In this document: in pieces, positions 16,467-26,573 of the stretch
How positions within the stretch are numbered: position 1 is the first letter of the stretch
Layout: each line of letters starts with the position of its first letter
Assembly: GCF_900142195.1 (NCBI RefSeq)
Contig: NZ_FRAB01000002.1
Location: 1 to 64,000 of the forward strand
Direction: 5' to 3'
Origin: Paraburkholderia terricola
Lineage (GTDB): Bacteria > Pseudomonadota > Gammaproteobacteria > Burkholderiales > Burkholderiaceae
DNA: 64,000 nucleotides
The notes under the pieces: model-generated
What the model saw: the letters and a program-made list of their open reading frames with translations, nothing else
The model's database searches: none
Told to the model about the DNA's origin: nothing
Program-made: the position numbers and the translations under genes

Positions 16467-17987
16467 ATGGACACGATACTCAAGCTCGAACACATCAGCA
16501 AAAGTTTTCCCGGCGTGAAGGCGCTGCAAGACATTCACCTGGAGATCGCGCGCGGCGAGATTCACGCGTTGCTCGGCGAGAACGGCGCGGGCAAGTCGAC
16601 GTTGATGAAAATCCTGTGCGGCATCTATCAGCCGGACGAAGGCACGATCACGATCGACGGCGCCGCGCGCCACTTCACGAATTATCACGACGCGGTGGCT
16701 GCGGGCGTCGGCATCGTGTTTCAGGAGTTCAGCCTGATTCCGTATCTGAACGCGGTGGAGAACATGTTTCTCGGCCGCGAGTTGAGAAACGGCTTGGGCC
16801 TTCTGGAGCGCGGCAAGATGCGGCGCACGGCGGCGGCGATCTTTCAGCGGCTCGGCGTGGCGATCGATCTGTCGGTGCCGATTCGCGAGCTGTCGGTGGC
16901 GCAGCAGCAGTTCGTCGAAATCGGCAAGGCGTTGTCGCTGGAAGCGCGCATTCTGATTCTCGACGAACCCACCGCGACGCTCACGCCCGCGGAAGCCGAG
17001 CATCTGTTCGCGATCATGCGCGACCTGAAGAAGCAGGGCGTGGCAATGATCTTCATCTCGCATCATCTGGAAGAGATCTTTGAAGTGTGCGATCGCATTA
17101 CCGTGCTGCGCGACGGTCAGTACGTCGGCATGACGGAGGTCGCGCAATCCGATGTGAGCCGGCTCGTCGAGATGATGGTGGGCCGCCGCATCGAAAACAG
17201 CTTTCCGCCGAAGCCGCCGCTCGCCGCCGATGCGAAAACCGTGCTCCAGGTCGACAAGCTGCAACTGCGCAAAGACAGTCCGGTGCTGAGTTTCGATTTG
17301 CGTGAAGGCGAGATTCTCGGCTTCGCGGGACTGGTCGGCTCGGGGCGCACCGAAACCGCGCTCGCCGTGATCGGCGCGGACGCGGCCTACGTGAAGGAGA
17401 TTCGCATCAACGGCACGGCCGCGAAGCTGTCCGATCCGGCCGACGCATTGCGCGCCGGCGTCGGCATTCTGCCGGAGAGCCGCAAGACCGAAGGGCTGAT
17501 CACCGATTTCTCGATCAAGCAGAACATCTCGATCAACAACCTCGGCAAATATCGCTCGCTGCGTTTTTTCATCGACCAGCGCAGCGAAGCGCGCGCGACC
17601 GCCGACATCATGAAACGCGTGGGCGTCAAGGCGCCGACCATGCACACCGAAGTCGCGACGCTCTCGGGCGGCAATCAGCAGAAGGTGGTGATCGCGCGCT
17701 GGCTGAACCACCACACCAACATCCTGATCTTCGACGAACCCACGCGCGGCATCGACGTCGGCGCGAAAGCCGAAATCTATCTGCTGATGCGCGAACTCAC
17801 CGCGCGCGGCTATTCGATCATCATGATCTCGTCCGAATTGCCGGAGATCGTCGGCATGTGCGACCGCGTCGCCGTGTTCCGCCAGGGCCGCATCGAAGCC
17901 ATGCTCGAAGGCGACCAGATCGACTCGAACGCCGTGATGACCTATGCAACAGCCGGCACCCGTGGAGCAAGCCATGAACTCGCCTAA
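16467..17987 (+). CDS. Ribose-type ABC transporter ATP-binding protein (two nucleotide-binding halves)
   Basis: RbsA-like fused ATPase of 506 residues. The first half has an intact Walker A (GENGAGKST), signature region [15 protein letters not shown] and Walker [12 protein letters not shown]. The second half has the usual degenerate P-loop GLVGSGRTE, a good signature [15 protein letters not shown] and [13 protein letters not shown]. This asymmetry is normal for the family. The ATG after AAGGAGGACCCG is the start; a GTG five codons upstream would include the ribosome binding site. Its end overlaps the permease start by 14 bases, so the two are coupled. Confidence 0.92.
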   Translation: MDTILKLEHISKSFPGVKALQDIHLEIARGEIHALLGENGAGKSTLMKILCGIYQPDEGTITIDGAARHFTNYHDAVAAGVGIVFQEFSLIPYLNAVENMFLGRELRNGLGLLERGKMRRTAAAIFQRLGVAIDLSVPIRELSVAQQQFVEIGKALSLEARILILDEPTATLTPAEAEHLFAIMRDLKKQGVAMIFISHHLEEIFEVCDRITVLRDGQYVGMTEVAQSDVSRLVEMMVGRRIENSFPPKPPLAADAKTVLQVDKLQLRKDSPVLSFDLREGEILGFAGLVGSGRTETALAVIGADAAYVKEIRINGTAAKLSDPADALRAGVGILPESRKTEGLITDFSIKQNISINNLGKYRSLRFFIDQRSEARATADIMKRVGVKAPTMHTEVATLSGGNQQKVVIARWLNHHTNILIFDEPTRGIDVGAKAEIYLLMRELTARGYSIIMISSELPEIVGMCDRVAVFRQGRIEAMLEGDQIDSNAVMTYATAGTRGASHELA

Positions 17988-18981
17988 TCCTTCTTCCTCG
18001 CCGAAAACGTCCACCGTCAGCGGGGGCGTCCCCGGTGCGCCGCTGCGTTTCAGTTGGGCCGCGTTGAAGCGCTCGACGCTGTTCTATCCGTTCGTCGGCC
18101 TGGTGGCGGTGTGCATCGTGATGGTGTTCGCGAGCGATAGTTTTCTCTCCGGCGCGAATCTGGAGAACGTGCTGCGCCAGGTGTCGATCAACGCGATCAT
18201 CGCCGTGGGCATGACCTGCGTGATTCTGACCGGCGGCATCGACCTTTCCGTGGGTTCGGTGATGGCTTTATCGGGCACGCTCGCCGCCGGCCTGATGGTG
18301 GCCGGCATGAATGCGGTGGCGGCGCTTGCGATCGGCGTCGCGGTCGGTCTCGGCTTTGGCGCGGCCAACGGTTTCTTCGTCGCGTTCGCCGGCATGCCGC
18401 CCATCATCGTCACGCTGGCGACGATGGGCATCGCCCGCGGCCTCGCGCTGATCTACACGGGCGGTTATCCGATCGACGGCTTGCCCGACTGGGTCAGCTT
18501 CTTCGGCAGCGGCAAGATTGTCGGCATTCAGGCGCCGGTCGTGATCATGGCGGTGATCTACGCGATCGCCTGGGTGTTGCTCGAACGCATGCCGTTCGGC
18601 CGCTACGTGTATGCGATCGGCGGCAACGAACAGGCGACGCGTCTGTCCGGCGTGCGCGTGGCGCGCGTGAAGCTGATCGTCTACACGATCGCCGGCTTGA
18701 CCTCCGCGTTCGCCGCGATCGTGCTGACCGCGCGTTTGATGAGCGGCCAGCCGAACGCGGGCGTGGGTTTCGAGCTCGACGCCATCGCGGCGGTGGTGAT
18801 GGGCGGCACCTCGATTTCCGGCGGACGCGGCTCGATCATCGGCACGTTGATCGGCGCGCTGCTGCTCGGCGTATTGAACAACGGCCTGAACATGGTCGGC
18901 GTGAATCCGTACGTGCAGAACGTGATCAAGGGCGGAATCATTCTGCTCGCGATCTACATCAGCCGCGACCGCAGAAAATAA
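17974..18981 (+). CDS. Ribose-type ABC transporter permease
   Basis: RbsC-like permease of 335 residues with about eight to ten membrane segments. Family strings include [20 protein letters not shown] (GGIDLSVGS), [20 protein letters not shown], and [20 protein letters not shown] near the C-terminus. The ATG after GTGGAGCAAGCC, inside the ATPase gene end, is chosen; an in-frame ATG ten codons earlier is possible. It forms the homodimeric channel for the binding protein and ATPase encoded just upstream. Confidence 0.9.
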   Translation: MNSPNPSSSPKTSTVSGGVPGAPLRFSWAALKRSTLFYPFVGLVAVCIVMVFASDSFLSGANLENVLRQVSINAIIAVGMTCVILTGGIDLSVGSVMALSGTLAAGLMVAGMNAVAALAIGVAVGLGFGAANGFFVAFAGMPPIIVTLATMGIARGLALIYTGGYPIDGLPDWVSFFGSGKIVGIQAPVVIMAVIYAIAWVLLERMPFGRYVYAIGGNEQATRLSGVRVARVKLIVYTIAGLTSAFAAIVLTARLMSGQPNAGVGFELDAIAAVVMGGTSISGGRGSIIGTLIGALLLGVLNNGLNMVGVNPYVQNVIKGGIILLAIYISRDRRK

Positions 18982-19018
18982 CTCTCCACTGACTTTCTCT
19001 TTCAAGCAGGACCACGCA

Positions 19019-20113
19019 ATGACTCAATCCACTCAAGCTGACAAGCAGAGCATGACGGCCATCGTCTGTCATGCGCCGAAAGACTATCGGGTCGAACAGG
19101 TGGCGAAGCCCAAGGCGCGCGCGCATGAACTGGTGATCCGCATCGCCGCGTGCGGCATTTGCGCGAGCGACTGCAAATGCCATTCGGGCGCGAAGATGTT
19201 CTGGGGCGGCCCGAGCCCGTGGGTGAAAGCGCCGGTGATTCCTGGGCACGAATTCTTCGGCTTCGTCGAGGAGATCGGCGAAGGCGCGGCCGCGCACTTC
19301 GGCGTGAAGCCCGGCGACCGCGTGATCGCCGAGCAGATCGTGCCCTGCGGCAAGTGCCGTTACTGCAAGTCCGGCCAATACTGGATGTGCGAGGTGCACA
19401 ACATCTTCGGCTTTCAGCGCGAAGTCGCGGACGGCGGCATGGCCGAATACATGCGCATTCCGCCGACCGCGATCGTCCACAAGATTCCCGACGGCATCTC
19501 GCTCGAAGACGCGGCGATCATCGAACCGCTCGCCTGCGCGATTCACACGGTCAATCGCGGCGATGTGCAGCTCGACGACGTGGTGGTGATCGCGGGCGCC
19601 GGACCGCTCGGCCTGATGATGACGCAAGTCGCGCATCTGAAAACGCCGAAGAAGCTCGTCGTGATCGATCTGGTGGAAGAGCGCCTCGCGCTCGCGCGCG
19701 AGTACGGCGCCGACGTGACGATCAATCCGAAGCAGGACGACGCGCTCGCGATCATCCATTCGCTCACTGACGGCTACGGTTGCGATGTGTACATCGAGAC
19801 CACCGGCGCGCCGGTCGGCGTGAACCAGGGCATGGACCTGATTCGCAAGCTCGGGCGCTTCGTCGAGTTTTCGGTGTTCGGCGCGGATACCACGCTAGAC
19901 TGGTCGGTGATCGGCGATCGCAAGGAACTCGACGTGCGCGGCGCGCATCTTGGACCCTACTGTTATCCGATCGCAATCGATCTGCTGGCGCGCGGACTCG
20001 TCACCTCGAAGGGCATCGTCACGCACGGCTTTTCGTTGGAGGAATGGGAGGAGGCGATCAAGGTCGCCGACTCGCTCGATTCGATCAAGGTATTGATGAA
20101 GCCGCGCGCCTGA
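19019..20113 (+). CDS. Zinc-dependent polyol dehydrogenase, erythritol/L-threitol dehydrogenase-like (MDR family)
   Basis: Medium-chain dehydrogenase of 364 residues. Catalytic-zinc residues appear in ACGICASDCKCH and GHEFFGFVEEIGEG. The structural-zinc Cys set is PCGKCRYCKSGQYWMC, and the NAD site is IAGAGPLGLMM. The overall string, for instance MTAIVCHAPKDYRVEQVA, KELDVRGAHLGPYC and the FW motif after the first Cys, strongly resembles mycobacterial EltD, which oxidises erythritol and L-threitol. Sorbitol/xylitol dehydrogenases are the wider relatives. It follows the permease by 37 bases in the same unit. Substrate remains inferred. Confidence 0.82.
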   Translation: MTQSTQADKQSMTAIVCHAPKDYRVEQVAKPKARAHELVIRIAACGICASDCKCHSGAKMFWGGPSPWVKAPVIPGHEFFGFVEEIGEGAAAHFGVKPGDRVIAEQIVPCGKCRYCKSGQYWMCEVHNIFGFQREVADGGMAEYMRIPPTAIVHKIPDGISLEDAAIIEPLACAIHTVNRGDVQLDDVVVIAGAGPLGLMMTQVAHLKTPKKLVVIDLVEERLALAREYGADVTINPKQDDALAIIHSLTDGYGCDVYIETTGAPVGVNQGMDLIRKLGRFVEFSVFGADTTLDWSVIGDRKELDVRGAHLGPYCYPIAIDLLARGLVTSKGIVTHGFSLEEWEEAIKVADSLDSIKVLMKPRA

Positions 20114-20161
20114 ACGTTCACAGCATCGAGCGAACGCGAGCGGCATATAAACGGAGACAGT

Positions 20162-21706
20162 ATGAACTACGTCATCGGCGTCGATATCGGCACGCAGAGC
20201 ACCAAGGCGCTGCTCGTCGATCAGCACGGCGCGATCGTCGCGCAGCATGCGTCGAGCTATCAGCCGGATACGCCCAAGCCGCTGTGGGCCGAGCAATGGC
20301 CCGCGGTGTGGTTCAAGGCGGTGGTGGAATGCATCGCCGCTTGCGTGACGAAGGCGAAAGAGGCGGGCGTCGCGGCGGCATCGGTCAAGGCGGTGTGCGT
20401 GAGCAGCCTGTATGGCGGCTCGGGCATCGCCGTCGATAGCGATATGCGGCCGCTCTATCCGTGCCTGATCTGGATGGACCGGCGCGCGACCGATCAGGTC
20501 GAATGGGTGCGCGGCAACGTCGATCTCGAACGCCTGTACGCGATCACCGGCAACGGCGTGGACAGCTATTACGGCTACACGAAGATGCTGTGGCTGCGCG
20601 ATCACGAGCCGGACGTCTGGTCGCACACGCGCTATTTCCTGCCGCCGAACGCGTACATCATTTATATGCTCACCGGCGAGGTCGCGGTCGATCACAGTTC
20701 GGCGGGCAATATCGGCGGCATCTACGACATCGCCAGGCGCGACTGGTCCGACGAAGCGCTCGACATGCTCGGCATTCCGGCGACCATGATGCCGGAGCGG
20801 CTGGTGGAATCGTCCGAAGTGGTGGGCGGCCTGCTATCGCAATGGACCGAACAACTCGGACTCGAAGCGGGCACGGCGATCGTCGCGGGCGGCGTGGACG
20901 CGGCGGTGGCGACGTTCGCCGCGGGCGTCACGCGTGCCGGCCAGCATGTCGCGATGATCGGCACCAGCATGTGCTGGGGCTATATCAACCAGACCGTCGA
21001 TGCGCGGCATGGCCTGATCAGCATGCCGCACGTGTTCAACGGTCAGCGCGACATCTACGTGTTCGGCGGCGCGATCACGGCGGGCGCGTCGGTGACGTGG
21101 TATCGCGAGCAGTTCTGTCATGCGGAGATCGAGGCCGCGCGCGCGACGCCGCATGGCGACCCGCATCGCCTGCTCGAAGAGTCCGCCGCGAAGGTGGCCG
21201 CCGGTTCGGATGGCGTGATGTTCCTGCCGTATCTGATGGGCGAGCGCAGTCCGGTGTGGGACGCGAAGGCGAGCGGCGCTTTTGTCGGCCTGAGTTTGTT
21301 CCATACGCGCGCGCATCTGTACCGCGCGGTGTTGGAAGGCGTGTCGTTCGCGCTCAAGCACAACATCGAGGCGGGACGCAAAGGCGCGCAGTCGCTGGAC
21401 GACAAATTGATCGTCGTGGGCGGCGCCGCGCATTCGGATCTGTGGATGCAGATCATCGCGGACATCACCGGCTATCCGGTCTACACGATCGAGCAGGAAG
21501 TGGAAGCGGCAATGGGCGCGGCGCTGCTGGCCGGGGTGGGCGCCGGTTTGGTGTCGCCCGAGGCAGCGCAGGGCGGCTGGGTGACGCTGATCGAGCGCGC
21601 GCAGCCCGACGCCGCGCGCCTCGCGCTGTACGAAAAGCGCTTCGGCGTTTATACGGACCTTTATCCGGCGTTGAAGCCGGTCATGCATCGGTTGCAATCA
21701 TCATGA
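20162..21706 (+). CDS. FGGY-family carbohydrate kinase of unassigned specificity
   Basis: 514-residue FGGY kinase starting MNYVIGVDIGTQSTKALLVD. It has the catalytic-Asp region VAGGVDAAVATFAAG and the C-terminal LIVVGGAAHSDLWMQIIAD. In place of the xylulokinase motif GQMHG it has CVSSLYGGSGIAVD, and it carries a family-specific DRRATDQVEWVRGN and NGVDSYYGYTKMLWL. It is therefore not a second XylB; a pentulose, tetrulose or polyol kinase is likely. The start ATG follows ACGGAGACAGT, and the stop overlaps the SDR start as ATGA. It presumably phosphorylates the ketose made by its neighbours. Confidence 0.8.
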   Translation: MNYVIGVDIGTQSTKALLVDQHGAIVAQHASSYQPDTPKPLWAEQWPAVWFKAVVECIAACVTKAKEAGVAAASVKAVCVSSLYGGSGIAVDSDMRPLYPCLIWMDRRATDQVEWVRGNVDLERLYAITGNGVDSYYGYTKMLWLRDHEPDVWSHTRYFLPPNAYIIYMLTGEVAVDHSSAGNIGGIYDIARRDWSDEALDMLGIPATMMPERLVESSEVVGGLLSQWTEQLGLEAGTAIVAGGVDAAVATFAAGVTRAGQHVAMIGTSMCWGYINQTVDARHGLISMPHVFNGQRDIYVFGGAITAGASVTWYREQFCHAEIEAARATPHGDPHRLLEESAAKVAAGSDGVMFLPYLMGERSPVWDAKASGAFVGLSLFHTRAHLYRAVLEGVSFALKHNIEAGRKGAQSLDDKLIVVGGAAHSDLWMQIIADITGYPVYTIEQEVEAAMGAALLAGVGAGLVSPEAAQGGWVTLIERAQPDAARLALYEKRFGVYTDLYPALKPVMHRLQSS

Positions 21707-22440
21707 ATGCTACTTTCGATTTTTCCGGCAAGTCGATTCTGGTCACGGGCGCATCGAGCGGAATCGGGCGCGCGACGGTCGAGGCGTTGTGCGCATCCGG
21801 CGCGAACGTGGTCGCCGCGGCGCGCAACGTCAAAGAACTCGCGCGCCTCGCTGAAGAGACCGGCTGCGAGCCGCTGACGCTCGACGTCAGCGACGAAGCC
21901 GCGATCGACGATGCATTGGGCTCGCTCGATCCATTCGACGGCCTCGTGAATTGCGCGGGGATTGCGTTGCTCGAACGCGCGGTGGATACGACGGCCGCCA
22001 GTTTCGATCGCGTGATGGCGGTGAATACGCGTGGCGCCGTGCTGGTGGCGAAGCACGTGGCGCGCGGGATGATCGACGCCAGGCGCGCAGGCAGTATCGT
22101 GAACGTGTCGAGTCAGGCCGCGCTCGTCGCGCTGGACGATCATCTGAGCTATTCGGCTTCCAAGGCGGCGATGGATGCGGTGACGCGCGCGTTGTGCATC
22201 GAACTCGGGCCGTTCGGCATTCGCGTGAACAGCGTCAATCCGACCGTCACGTTGACGCCGATGGCGGTGCAGGCATGGAGCGATCCCGCGAAGCGCGAGC
22301 CCGCGTTGCGGGCGATTCCCTTGCAGCGGTTTGCGGAGTCCGCCGAGGTCGCCGCGCCGATCATGTTTTTGTTGAGCGACGCGGCGTCGATGATCAGCGG
22401 TGTTTGCTTGCCGATCGATGGGGGCTATACCGCGAGGTGA
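21703..22440 (+). CDS. SDR oxidoreductase, L-xylulose reductase (DCXR)-like
   Basis: Short-chain dehydrogenase of 245 residues. Nucleotide site TGASSGIGRATV with AARN after strand 2 suggests NADP(H). Catalytic residues are in NVSSQAALVALDDHLSYSAS followed by K. The C-terminal block NSVNPTVTLTPMAVQAWSDP with IPLQRFAES and FLLSDAASMISG is the pattern of dicarbonyl/L-xylulose reductases. The start ATG overlaps the kinase stop by 4 bases. The gene stops one base before the kynA stop codon of the opposite strand, leaving no intergenic space. With an MDR dehydrogenase and a kinase it could interconvert a ketose and a pentitol. Confidence 0.8.
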   Translation: MNATFDFSGKSILVTGASSGIGRATVEALCASGANVVAAARNVKELARLAEETGCEPLTLDVSDEAAIDDALGSLDPFDGLVNCAGIALLERAVDTTAASFDRVMAVNTRGAVLVAKHVARGMIDARRAGSIVNVSSQAALVALDDHLSYSASKAAMDAVTRALCIELGPFGIRVNSVNPTVTLTPMAVQAWSDPAKREPALRAIPLQRFAESAEVAAPIMFLLSDAASMISGVCLPIDGGYTAR

Positions 22441-23376
22441 CTACAGCATCGTCCTCACATGCCAAAGCTCGGGAAACAGCACCACGTCCAGCATCTTTCG
22501 CAGGTACGGCGCGCCGCTCGTGCCGCCCGTGCCTTGCTTGAAGCCGATGATCCGTTCCACCGTGGTCACATGCCGGAACCGCCACTGGCGAAACGCGTCT
22601 TCGAGATCGACCAGTTCCTCGGCCATCTCATACAACTCCCAATGTTGCGACGGGTTGCGATAGACCTCGAGCCAGGCCGCCTCGACGGAAGCATCGTGCG
22701 TGGTGGGCTGCGTCCAGTCGCGCTGCAGTCTGGAAGGTGAAATCGCAAACCCGCGACGCGCAAGCAGCCTCACCACCTCGTCGTAGAAAGAAGGCGCTTC
22801 CAGCGAAGCCTTCACCTCGGCAAGCACGTCCGCGCGATGCGCGTGCGGCTTGAGCATCTGCTCGTTCTTGTTGCCGAGCAGGAACTCGATCTGCCGGTAC
22901 TGATACGACTGAAACCCGGAAGAACTCCCCAGGTATGGCCGCATGGCGGTGTACTCGGACGGCGTCATCGTCGCGAGAACGCTCCAAGCCTGTACGAGTT
23001 GTTCCATGATCCGCGAGACGCGCGCGAGCATCTTGAACGCCGGCGGCAACTCGTCGCGATGCACCGCCTTCAACGCCGCGCGCAATTCATACAGTGCGAG
23101 CTTCATCCACAACTCGCTGGTTTGATGCTGGATGATGAACAGCATCTCGTTGTGATCCGGCGACAGCGGATGCTGCGCATTCAGCACCGTTCCCAGCGAC
23201 AGATAGTCGCCGTAGCTCATCGATTCGGAGAAATCGAGTTGCGCGTCGTGCCAGCCGTCGCCGGAAGAATCGGACTTCGTGGATGCGCCAGGCGCCGCGG
23301 TCTGCCCATGCCCAAACGGGCACCCCTGCGCCGGTTTTTCTTCCGGCAAACCCGGCGTTTGCATGTGATCGGTCAT
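22441..23376 (-). CDS. kynA: Tryptophan 2,3-dioxygenase
   Basis: Haem enzyme of 311 residues that opens the indole ring of L-tryptophan to N-formylkynurenine. Family segments are [39 protein letters not shown] and the C-terminal [20 protein letters not shown], which holds the proximal haem His and the substrate loop. The N-terminal 40 residues ([13 protein letters not shown]) are a variable extension. The start ATG follows GAGGAGCACGCA. It is the last gene of kynB-kynU-kynA, 10 bases after kynU. Its 3' end abuts the convergent SDR gene with no gap. Confidence 0.95.
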   Translation of the reverse strand: MTDHMQTPGLPEEKPAQGCPFGHGQTAAPGASTKSDSSGDGWHDAQLDFSESMSYGDYLSLGTVLNAQHPLSPDHNEMLFIIQHQTSELWMKLALYELRAALKAVHRDELPPAFKMLARVSRIMEQLVQAWSVLATMTPSEYTAMRPYLGSSSGFQSYQYRQIEFLLGNKNEQMLKPHAHRADVLAEVKASLEAPSFYDEVVRLLARRGFAISPSRLQRDWTQPTTHDASVEAAWLEVYRNPSQHWELYEMAEELVDLEDAFRQWRFRHVTTVERIIGFKQGTGGTSGAPYLRKMLDVVLFPELWHVRTML

Positions 23377-23386
23377 TGCGTGCTCC

Positions 23387-24637
23387 TCAGGTCACAGCGC
23401 CGCGTGCGGCGAATTCAGGCGCGCGCCAGGTCTCGTTCGCGAGCACGTCGCGCAGCGTTTCCACGGCATCCCACACGTCGACAAAGCGCGTGTACAGCGG
23501 CGTAAAGCCGAAGCGCAACACGTGCGGCTCGCGGTAGTCGCCGATCACGCCGCGCGCGATCAACGCCTGCATCACCTCATAGCCGTGCGGATGCTCGAAG
23601 CTCGCATGCGAGCCGCGCTGCCGATGCGCGCGCGGCGTGACGAGCTTCAGCGGAAACTCGCCGCAGCGCGTTTCAACGAGCTCGATGAACAGATCGGTCA
23701 ACGCCAGCGATTTCTTGCGGATCGCCTGCATGTCGGTCTGCAGGAACACGTCGAGCCCGCATTCGACCAGCGACATCGACACCATCGGCTGCGTGCCGCA
23801 CAGGAAGCGGCCGATGCCGTCGTCCGGTTGATAGGTCGGGTCCATCTTGAACGGCGCGCGATGACCCCACCAGCCGGACAGCGGTTGAGCGAAGTCGTTC
23901 TGGTGACGCTGCGGCACCCATACGAACGCGGGCGAGCCCGGTCCGCCGTTCAGATACTTATACGTGCAGCCGACCGCGTAATCGGCACCGACGCCGTTCA
24001 GGTCGACCGGCACCGCGCCCGCCGAATGCGCGAGGTCCCACAGCGCGAGCGCGCCCTGGTCGTGGATCAGCTTCGTGACCGCCGCCATGTCGTGCATATA
24101 GCCGGTGCGGTAGTTCACGTGCGTGATCATCGCGATGGCCGTGTCGTTGTCGATCGCGGTGGGTAGTTCCGACGGGTCGTCGACGAGACGCAATTCGTAG
24201 CCGCGATCGAGCTGCTCGATCAGCCCTTGCGCGATGTACAGATCGGTCGGGAAATTCGAGCGCTCGGAGACGATCACGCGCCGCTTCGGATCGCGCGCAT
24301 TCGCCAGCCGCAACGCGGCCGACAGCAGCTTGAAGAGGTTGATCGAAATCGTATCGGTAATGACGACTTCGTCCTGCTCCGCGCCGATCAGCGGCGCGAG
24401 CTTGTTGCCGAGCCGGCGCGGCAACGCGAACCAGCCGGCGCTGTTCCAGCTGCGGATCAGGCCTTCGCCCCATTCGGCGCCGATCACGGTTTGCGCGCGC
24501 TGCGCGGCGGCGGCGGGCGCCACGCCGAGCGAGTTGCCGTCCAGATAGATAGTGGCCGGCGGCAGCGCGAACTGGTCGCGCAGGGCCGCGAGCGGGTCGG
24601 CGCGGTCGAGCGCCAGTGCTTCGTCACGATGGTTCAT
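23387..24637 (-). CDS. kynU: Kynureninase
   Basis: PLP-dependent hydrolase of 416 residues converting kynurenine to anthranilate and alanine. Seen: [11 protein letters not shown] near the N-terminus, [15 protein letters not shown], the active-site Asp region [15 protein letters not shown], the PLP-lysine motif [19 protein letters not shown] (Lys near 226) and the C-terminal [17 protein letters not shown]. Length is normal. It lies 27 bases after kynB and just ahead of kynA. With the other two genes it makes a complete tryptophan-to-anthranilate route. Confidence 0.95.
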   Translation of the reverse strand: MNHRDEALALDRADPLAALRDQFALPPATIYLDGNSLGVAPAAAAQRAQTVIGAEWGEGLIRSWNSAGWFALPRRLGNKLAPLIGAEQDEVVITDTISINLFKLLSAALRLANARDPKRRVIVSERSNFPTDLYIAQGLIEQLDRGYELRLVDDPSELPTAIDNDTAIAMITHVNYRTGYMHDMAAVTKLIHDQGALALWDLAHSAGAVPVDLNGVGADYAVGCTYKYLNGGPGSPAFVWVPQRHQNDFAQPLSGWWGHRAPFKMDPTYQPDDGIGRFLCGTQPMVSMSLVECGLDVFLQTDMQAIRKKSLALTDLFIELVETRCGEFPLKLVTPRAHRQRGSHASFEHPHGYEVMQALIARGVIGDYREPHVLRFGFTPLYTRFVDVWDAVETLRDVLANETWRAPEFAARGAVT

Positions 24638-24664
24638 GGTGGTCCAGTCGGTCAGGAAAAGCGT

Positions 24665-25303
24665 TCAGTGGGTGCTGGCCAGCGCGCGCAACACCGCGCG
24701 CACCGGGCTCGCGTCGAGCGTGGTCAGCTTCAGCGGCAGCGCGATCAGTTCATAGTCGCCGGGCGCGACGGCATCCAGCACGATGCCTTCGAGTATCGCC
24801 ATGCGATGCGCGCGCACGCGGTGGTGAGCGTCCATCGTTTTCGATTCCTGTGGATCGAGCGACGGCGTGTCGATGCCGATCAGCTTCACGCCCTTCGCGG
24901 CCAGCAGGTCGATGGTCTCCGGCGCGACCGCGCAGAACGCGCTGTCCCAGGCCGCGGTGGGCGCGTTCCTGTAAGTGCGCAGTAAGACTCGCGGCGGCAG
25001 ATCGTCGAGCGAACCGTTCAGGTGTTGTGGCGTGACAACAGGCGAGGCGCCGATGCAATGAATCACCCGGCAGCGGCCCAGGTAGGCGTCGAGTGGCACG
25101 TGGCCGATAGCGGCGCCCTCGGCGTCGTAGTGCAGCGGGGCGTCGGTGTGAGCGCCGGTGTGCGGCGACAAGGTCAGCCGCGCGACGTTGACCGGCGAGC
25201 CCGCCTCCATGCGCCACACGCGTTCTATGCCGACCGGCGTGTCGCCCGGCCAGACCGGCGTCGCGGTATCGACGGCGGGGGTGATGTCCCAGAGTGTGTC
25301 CAT
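24665..25303 (-). CDS. kynB: Kynurenine formamidase
   Basis: Metal-dependent amidase of 212 residues that removes formate from N-formylkynurenine. The cyclase-family metal motif [15 protein letters not shown] lies near residues 47-61. LLRTYRN and [18 protein letters not shown] are also typical of the bacterial KynB type. It is the first gene of the kyn operon, transcribed away from the Lrp-type regulator gene with 131 bases between the starts. Confidence 0.94.
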   Translation of the reverse strand: MDTLWDITPAVDTATPVWPGDTPVGIERVWRMEAGSPVNVARLTLSPHTGAHTDAPLHYDAEGAAIGHVPLDAYLGRCRVIHCIGASPVVTPQHLNGSLDDLPPRVLLRTYRNAPTAAWDSAFCAVAPETIDLLAAKGVKLIGIDTPSLDPQESKTMDAHHRVRAHRMAILEGIVLDAVAPGDYELIALPLKLTTLDASPVRAVLRALASTH

Positions 25304-25434
25304 ATCTCCATCTGCGGTGTTTTGTCTATCCGGGAATGATAGGTGGCTTGCCGCGAAATGTGATTGCGAAAAAATCTCCTTCTACGCGTTGTCTTGGAAC
25401 ATAATTTGAGTCAAATGGGAAAGGGAGACCGAAT
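25304..25434. promoter_or_regulatory. Divergent kynB / kynR control region
   Basis: 131 bases between divergent starts, notably AT-richer than the genes. CATAAT (25400-25405) could be the kynR -10 and, on the other strand, TATCAT (25336-25341) the kynB -10; no good -35 was found for either. An Lrp-type operator is expected here by analogy with Pseudomonas KynR but no clear palindrome was singled out. Confidence 0.4.
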
Positions 25435-25950
25435 ATGAACGCGATCTCGCTCGACGCCACCGATTGCCGTATTCTGGCGGTGCTTCAGCAGGAAGGACGC
25501 ATCAGCAATCTGGATCTCGCGGAGCGCATCTCGCTCTCGCCGTCGGCGTGTCTGCGCCGCTTGCGCCTCCTGGAAGAGCAGGGCGTCATCGAACATTACC
25601 GCGCGTGTCTGAATCGCGAAGTGTTGGGTTTTGAACTGGAGGCGTTCGTGCAGGTGTCGATGCGCAACGACCAGGAGAACTGGCACGAGCGTTTTGCACA
25701 GGCGCTGCAGGATTGGCCCGAAGTGGTCGGCGCATTCGTCGTGACCGGCGAAACGCATTACCTGCTGCGCGTGCTCGCGCACAACCTCAAGCACTATTCG
25801 GATTTCGTGCTGCATCGCCTCTATAAAGCGCCGGGCGTGATGGATATTCGCTCGAATATCGTGCTGCAGACGCTCAAGGAAGATTCAGGCGTGCCGGTGT
25901 CGCTGGTGACGAAAACCGGTGGGCATGGCGCGTCGCATAACGATCGTTGA
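25435..25950 (+). CDS. kynR: Lrp/AsnC-family regulator of the kynurenine operon
   Basis: 171-residue Lrp-type regulator. The N-terminal helix-turn-helix is ISNLDLAERISLSPSACLRR (about residues 23-42), followed by the RAM-type ligand domain with VQVSMRN, VTGETHYLLRVLAHNLKHYS and DIRSNIVLQTLKED. It is divergent from kynB. The known Pseudomonas KynR, an Lrp-family activator responding to kynurenine, occupies the same position. ATG follows GGGAGACCGAAT. Assignment to kyn control is inference from position plus family. Confidence 0.85.
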   Translation: MNAISLDATDCRILAVLQQEGRISNLDLAERISLSPSACLRRLRLLEEQGVIEHYRACLNREVLGFELEAFVQVSMRNDQENWHERFAQALQDWPEVVGAFVVTGETHYLLRVLAHNLKHYSDFVLHRLYKAPGVMDIRSNIVLQTLKEDSGVPVSLVTKTGGHGASHNDR

Positions 25951-26063
25951 ATCCACCGCCGATCGCGCAAGCCCCGAAGTGCCATGCGTGTATCGGACGC
26001 TTCCCACATCGCCGGTCATGCTGCATGGCCTACATGTACCGCGTGTAAAACAGGGCGTCGCCT

Positions 26064-26573
26064 TCAGAGCGGTTTGAGTCCGTGGAACTGGCCGTTCTGG
26101 AACACCAGCGGCGACACCTCCGCGACATGCTCATGCACGCCGCAGCGCTCCACCTCGCCGACGAAAATCACGTGGTCGCCTTCTTCGTAGCGGCTGCGGT
26201 TATGGCATTCGAACCAGGCGAGCGCGCCGTCGAGCACCGGCATGCCGGTATCGCCTTGCGCGTGCGACACGCCTTCGAAGCGATCCCCCTTCACGGTGGC
26301 GAAGCGCTTGCACAGATCGAGTTGCGAGCCGGCCAGCACGTTGACCACGTAGTGGCTGTTGGCGCGGAATACCGGCATCGACGCCGAGCGCGTGGCGAGA
26401 CTCCACAGCACCAGCGGCGGATTGAGCGAAACCGAATTGAACGAGCTGGCCGTGATGCCGATCAATTGGCCGGACTCCGCACGCGTTGTAATGACGGTGA
26501 CGCCGGTGGCGAATTGGCTGAGCGCCTGCTTGAAGGCGTTCTGGTCGAAGTTGGGCGGGCTGGCGCGCTTCAT
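26064..26573 (-). CDS. Flavin reductase-like (DIM6/NTAB) protein
   Basis: Flavin reductase domain protein of 169 residues. Seen: FATGVTVITTRAESGQLIGI, the FMN-contact region SSFNSVSLNPPLVLWSL and HVIFVGEVERCGVHE. Such proteins supply reduced FMN to a monooxygenase or act as small flavoenzymes. No monooxygenase gene lies next to it, so the partner is unknown. The ATG giving MKRASPPNFDQNAFKQALS was chosen; a longer frame would read through a low-quality upstream segment. It is divergent from msrA. Confidence 0.85.
   Translation of the reverse strand: MKRASPPNFDQNAFKQALSQFATGVTVITTRAESGQLIGITASSFNSVSLNPPLVLWSLATRSASMPVFRANSHYVVNVLAGSQLDLCKRFATVKGDRFEGVSHAQGDTGMPVLDGALAWFECHNRSRYEEGDHVIFVGEVERCGVHEHVAEVSPLVFQNGQFHGLKPL

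Noticed and set aside
16392..18014. 540-residue minus-strand frame opposite the ribose-type ATPase
   Set aside because: Antisense shadow with no motif; the opposite strand carries intact ABC motifs.
20461..21702. N-terminal extension of the SDR gene through the kinase gene
   Set aside because: It is out-of-frame reading of the FGGY kinase; the SDR family start MNATFDFSGKSILVTG lies at 21703.
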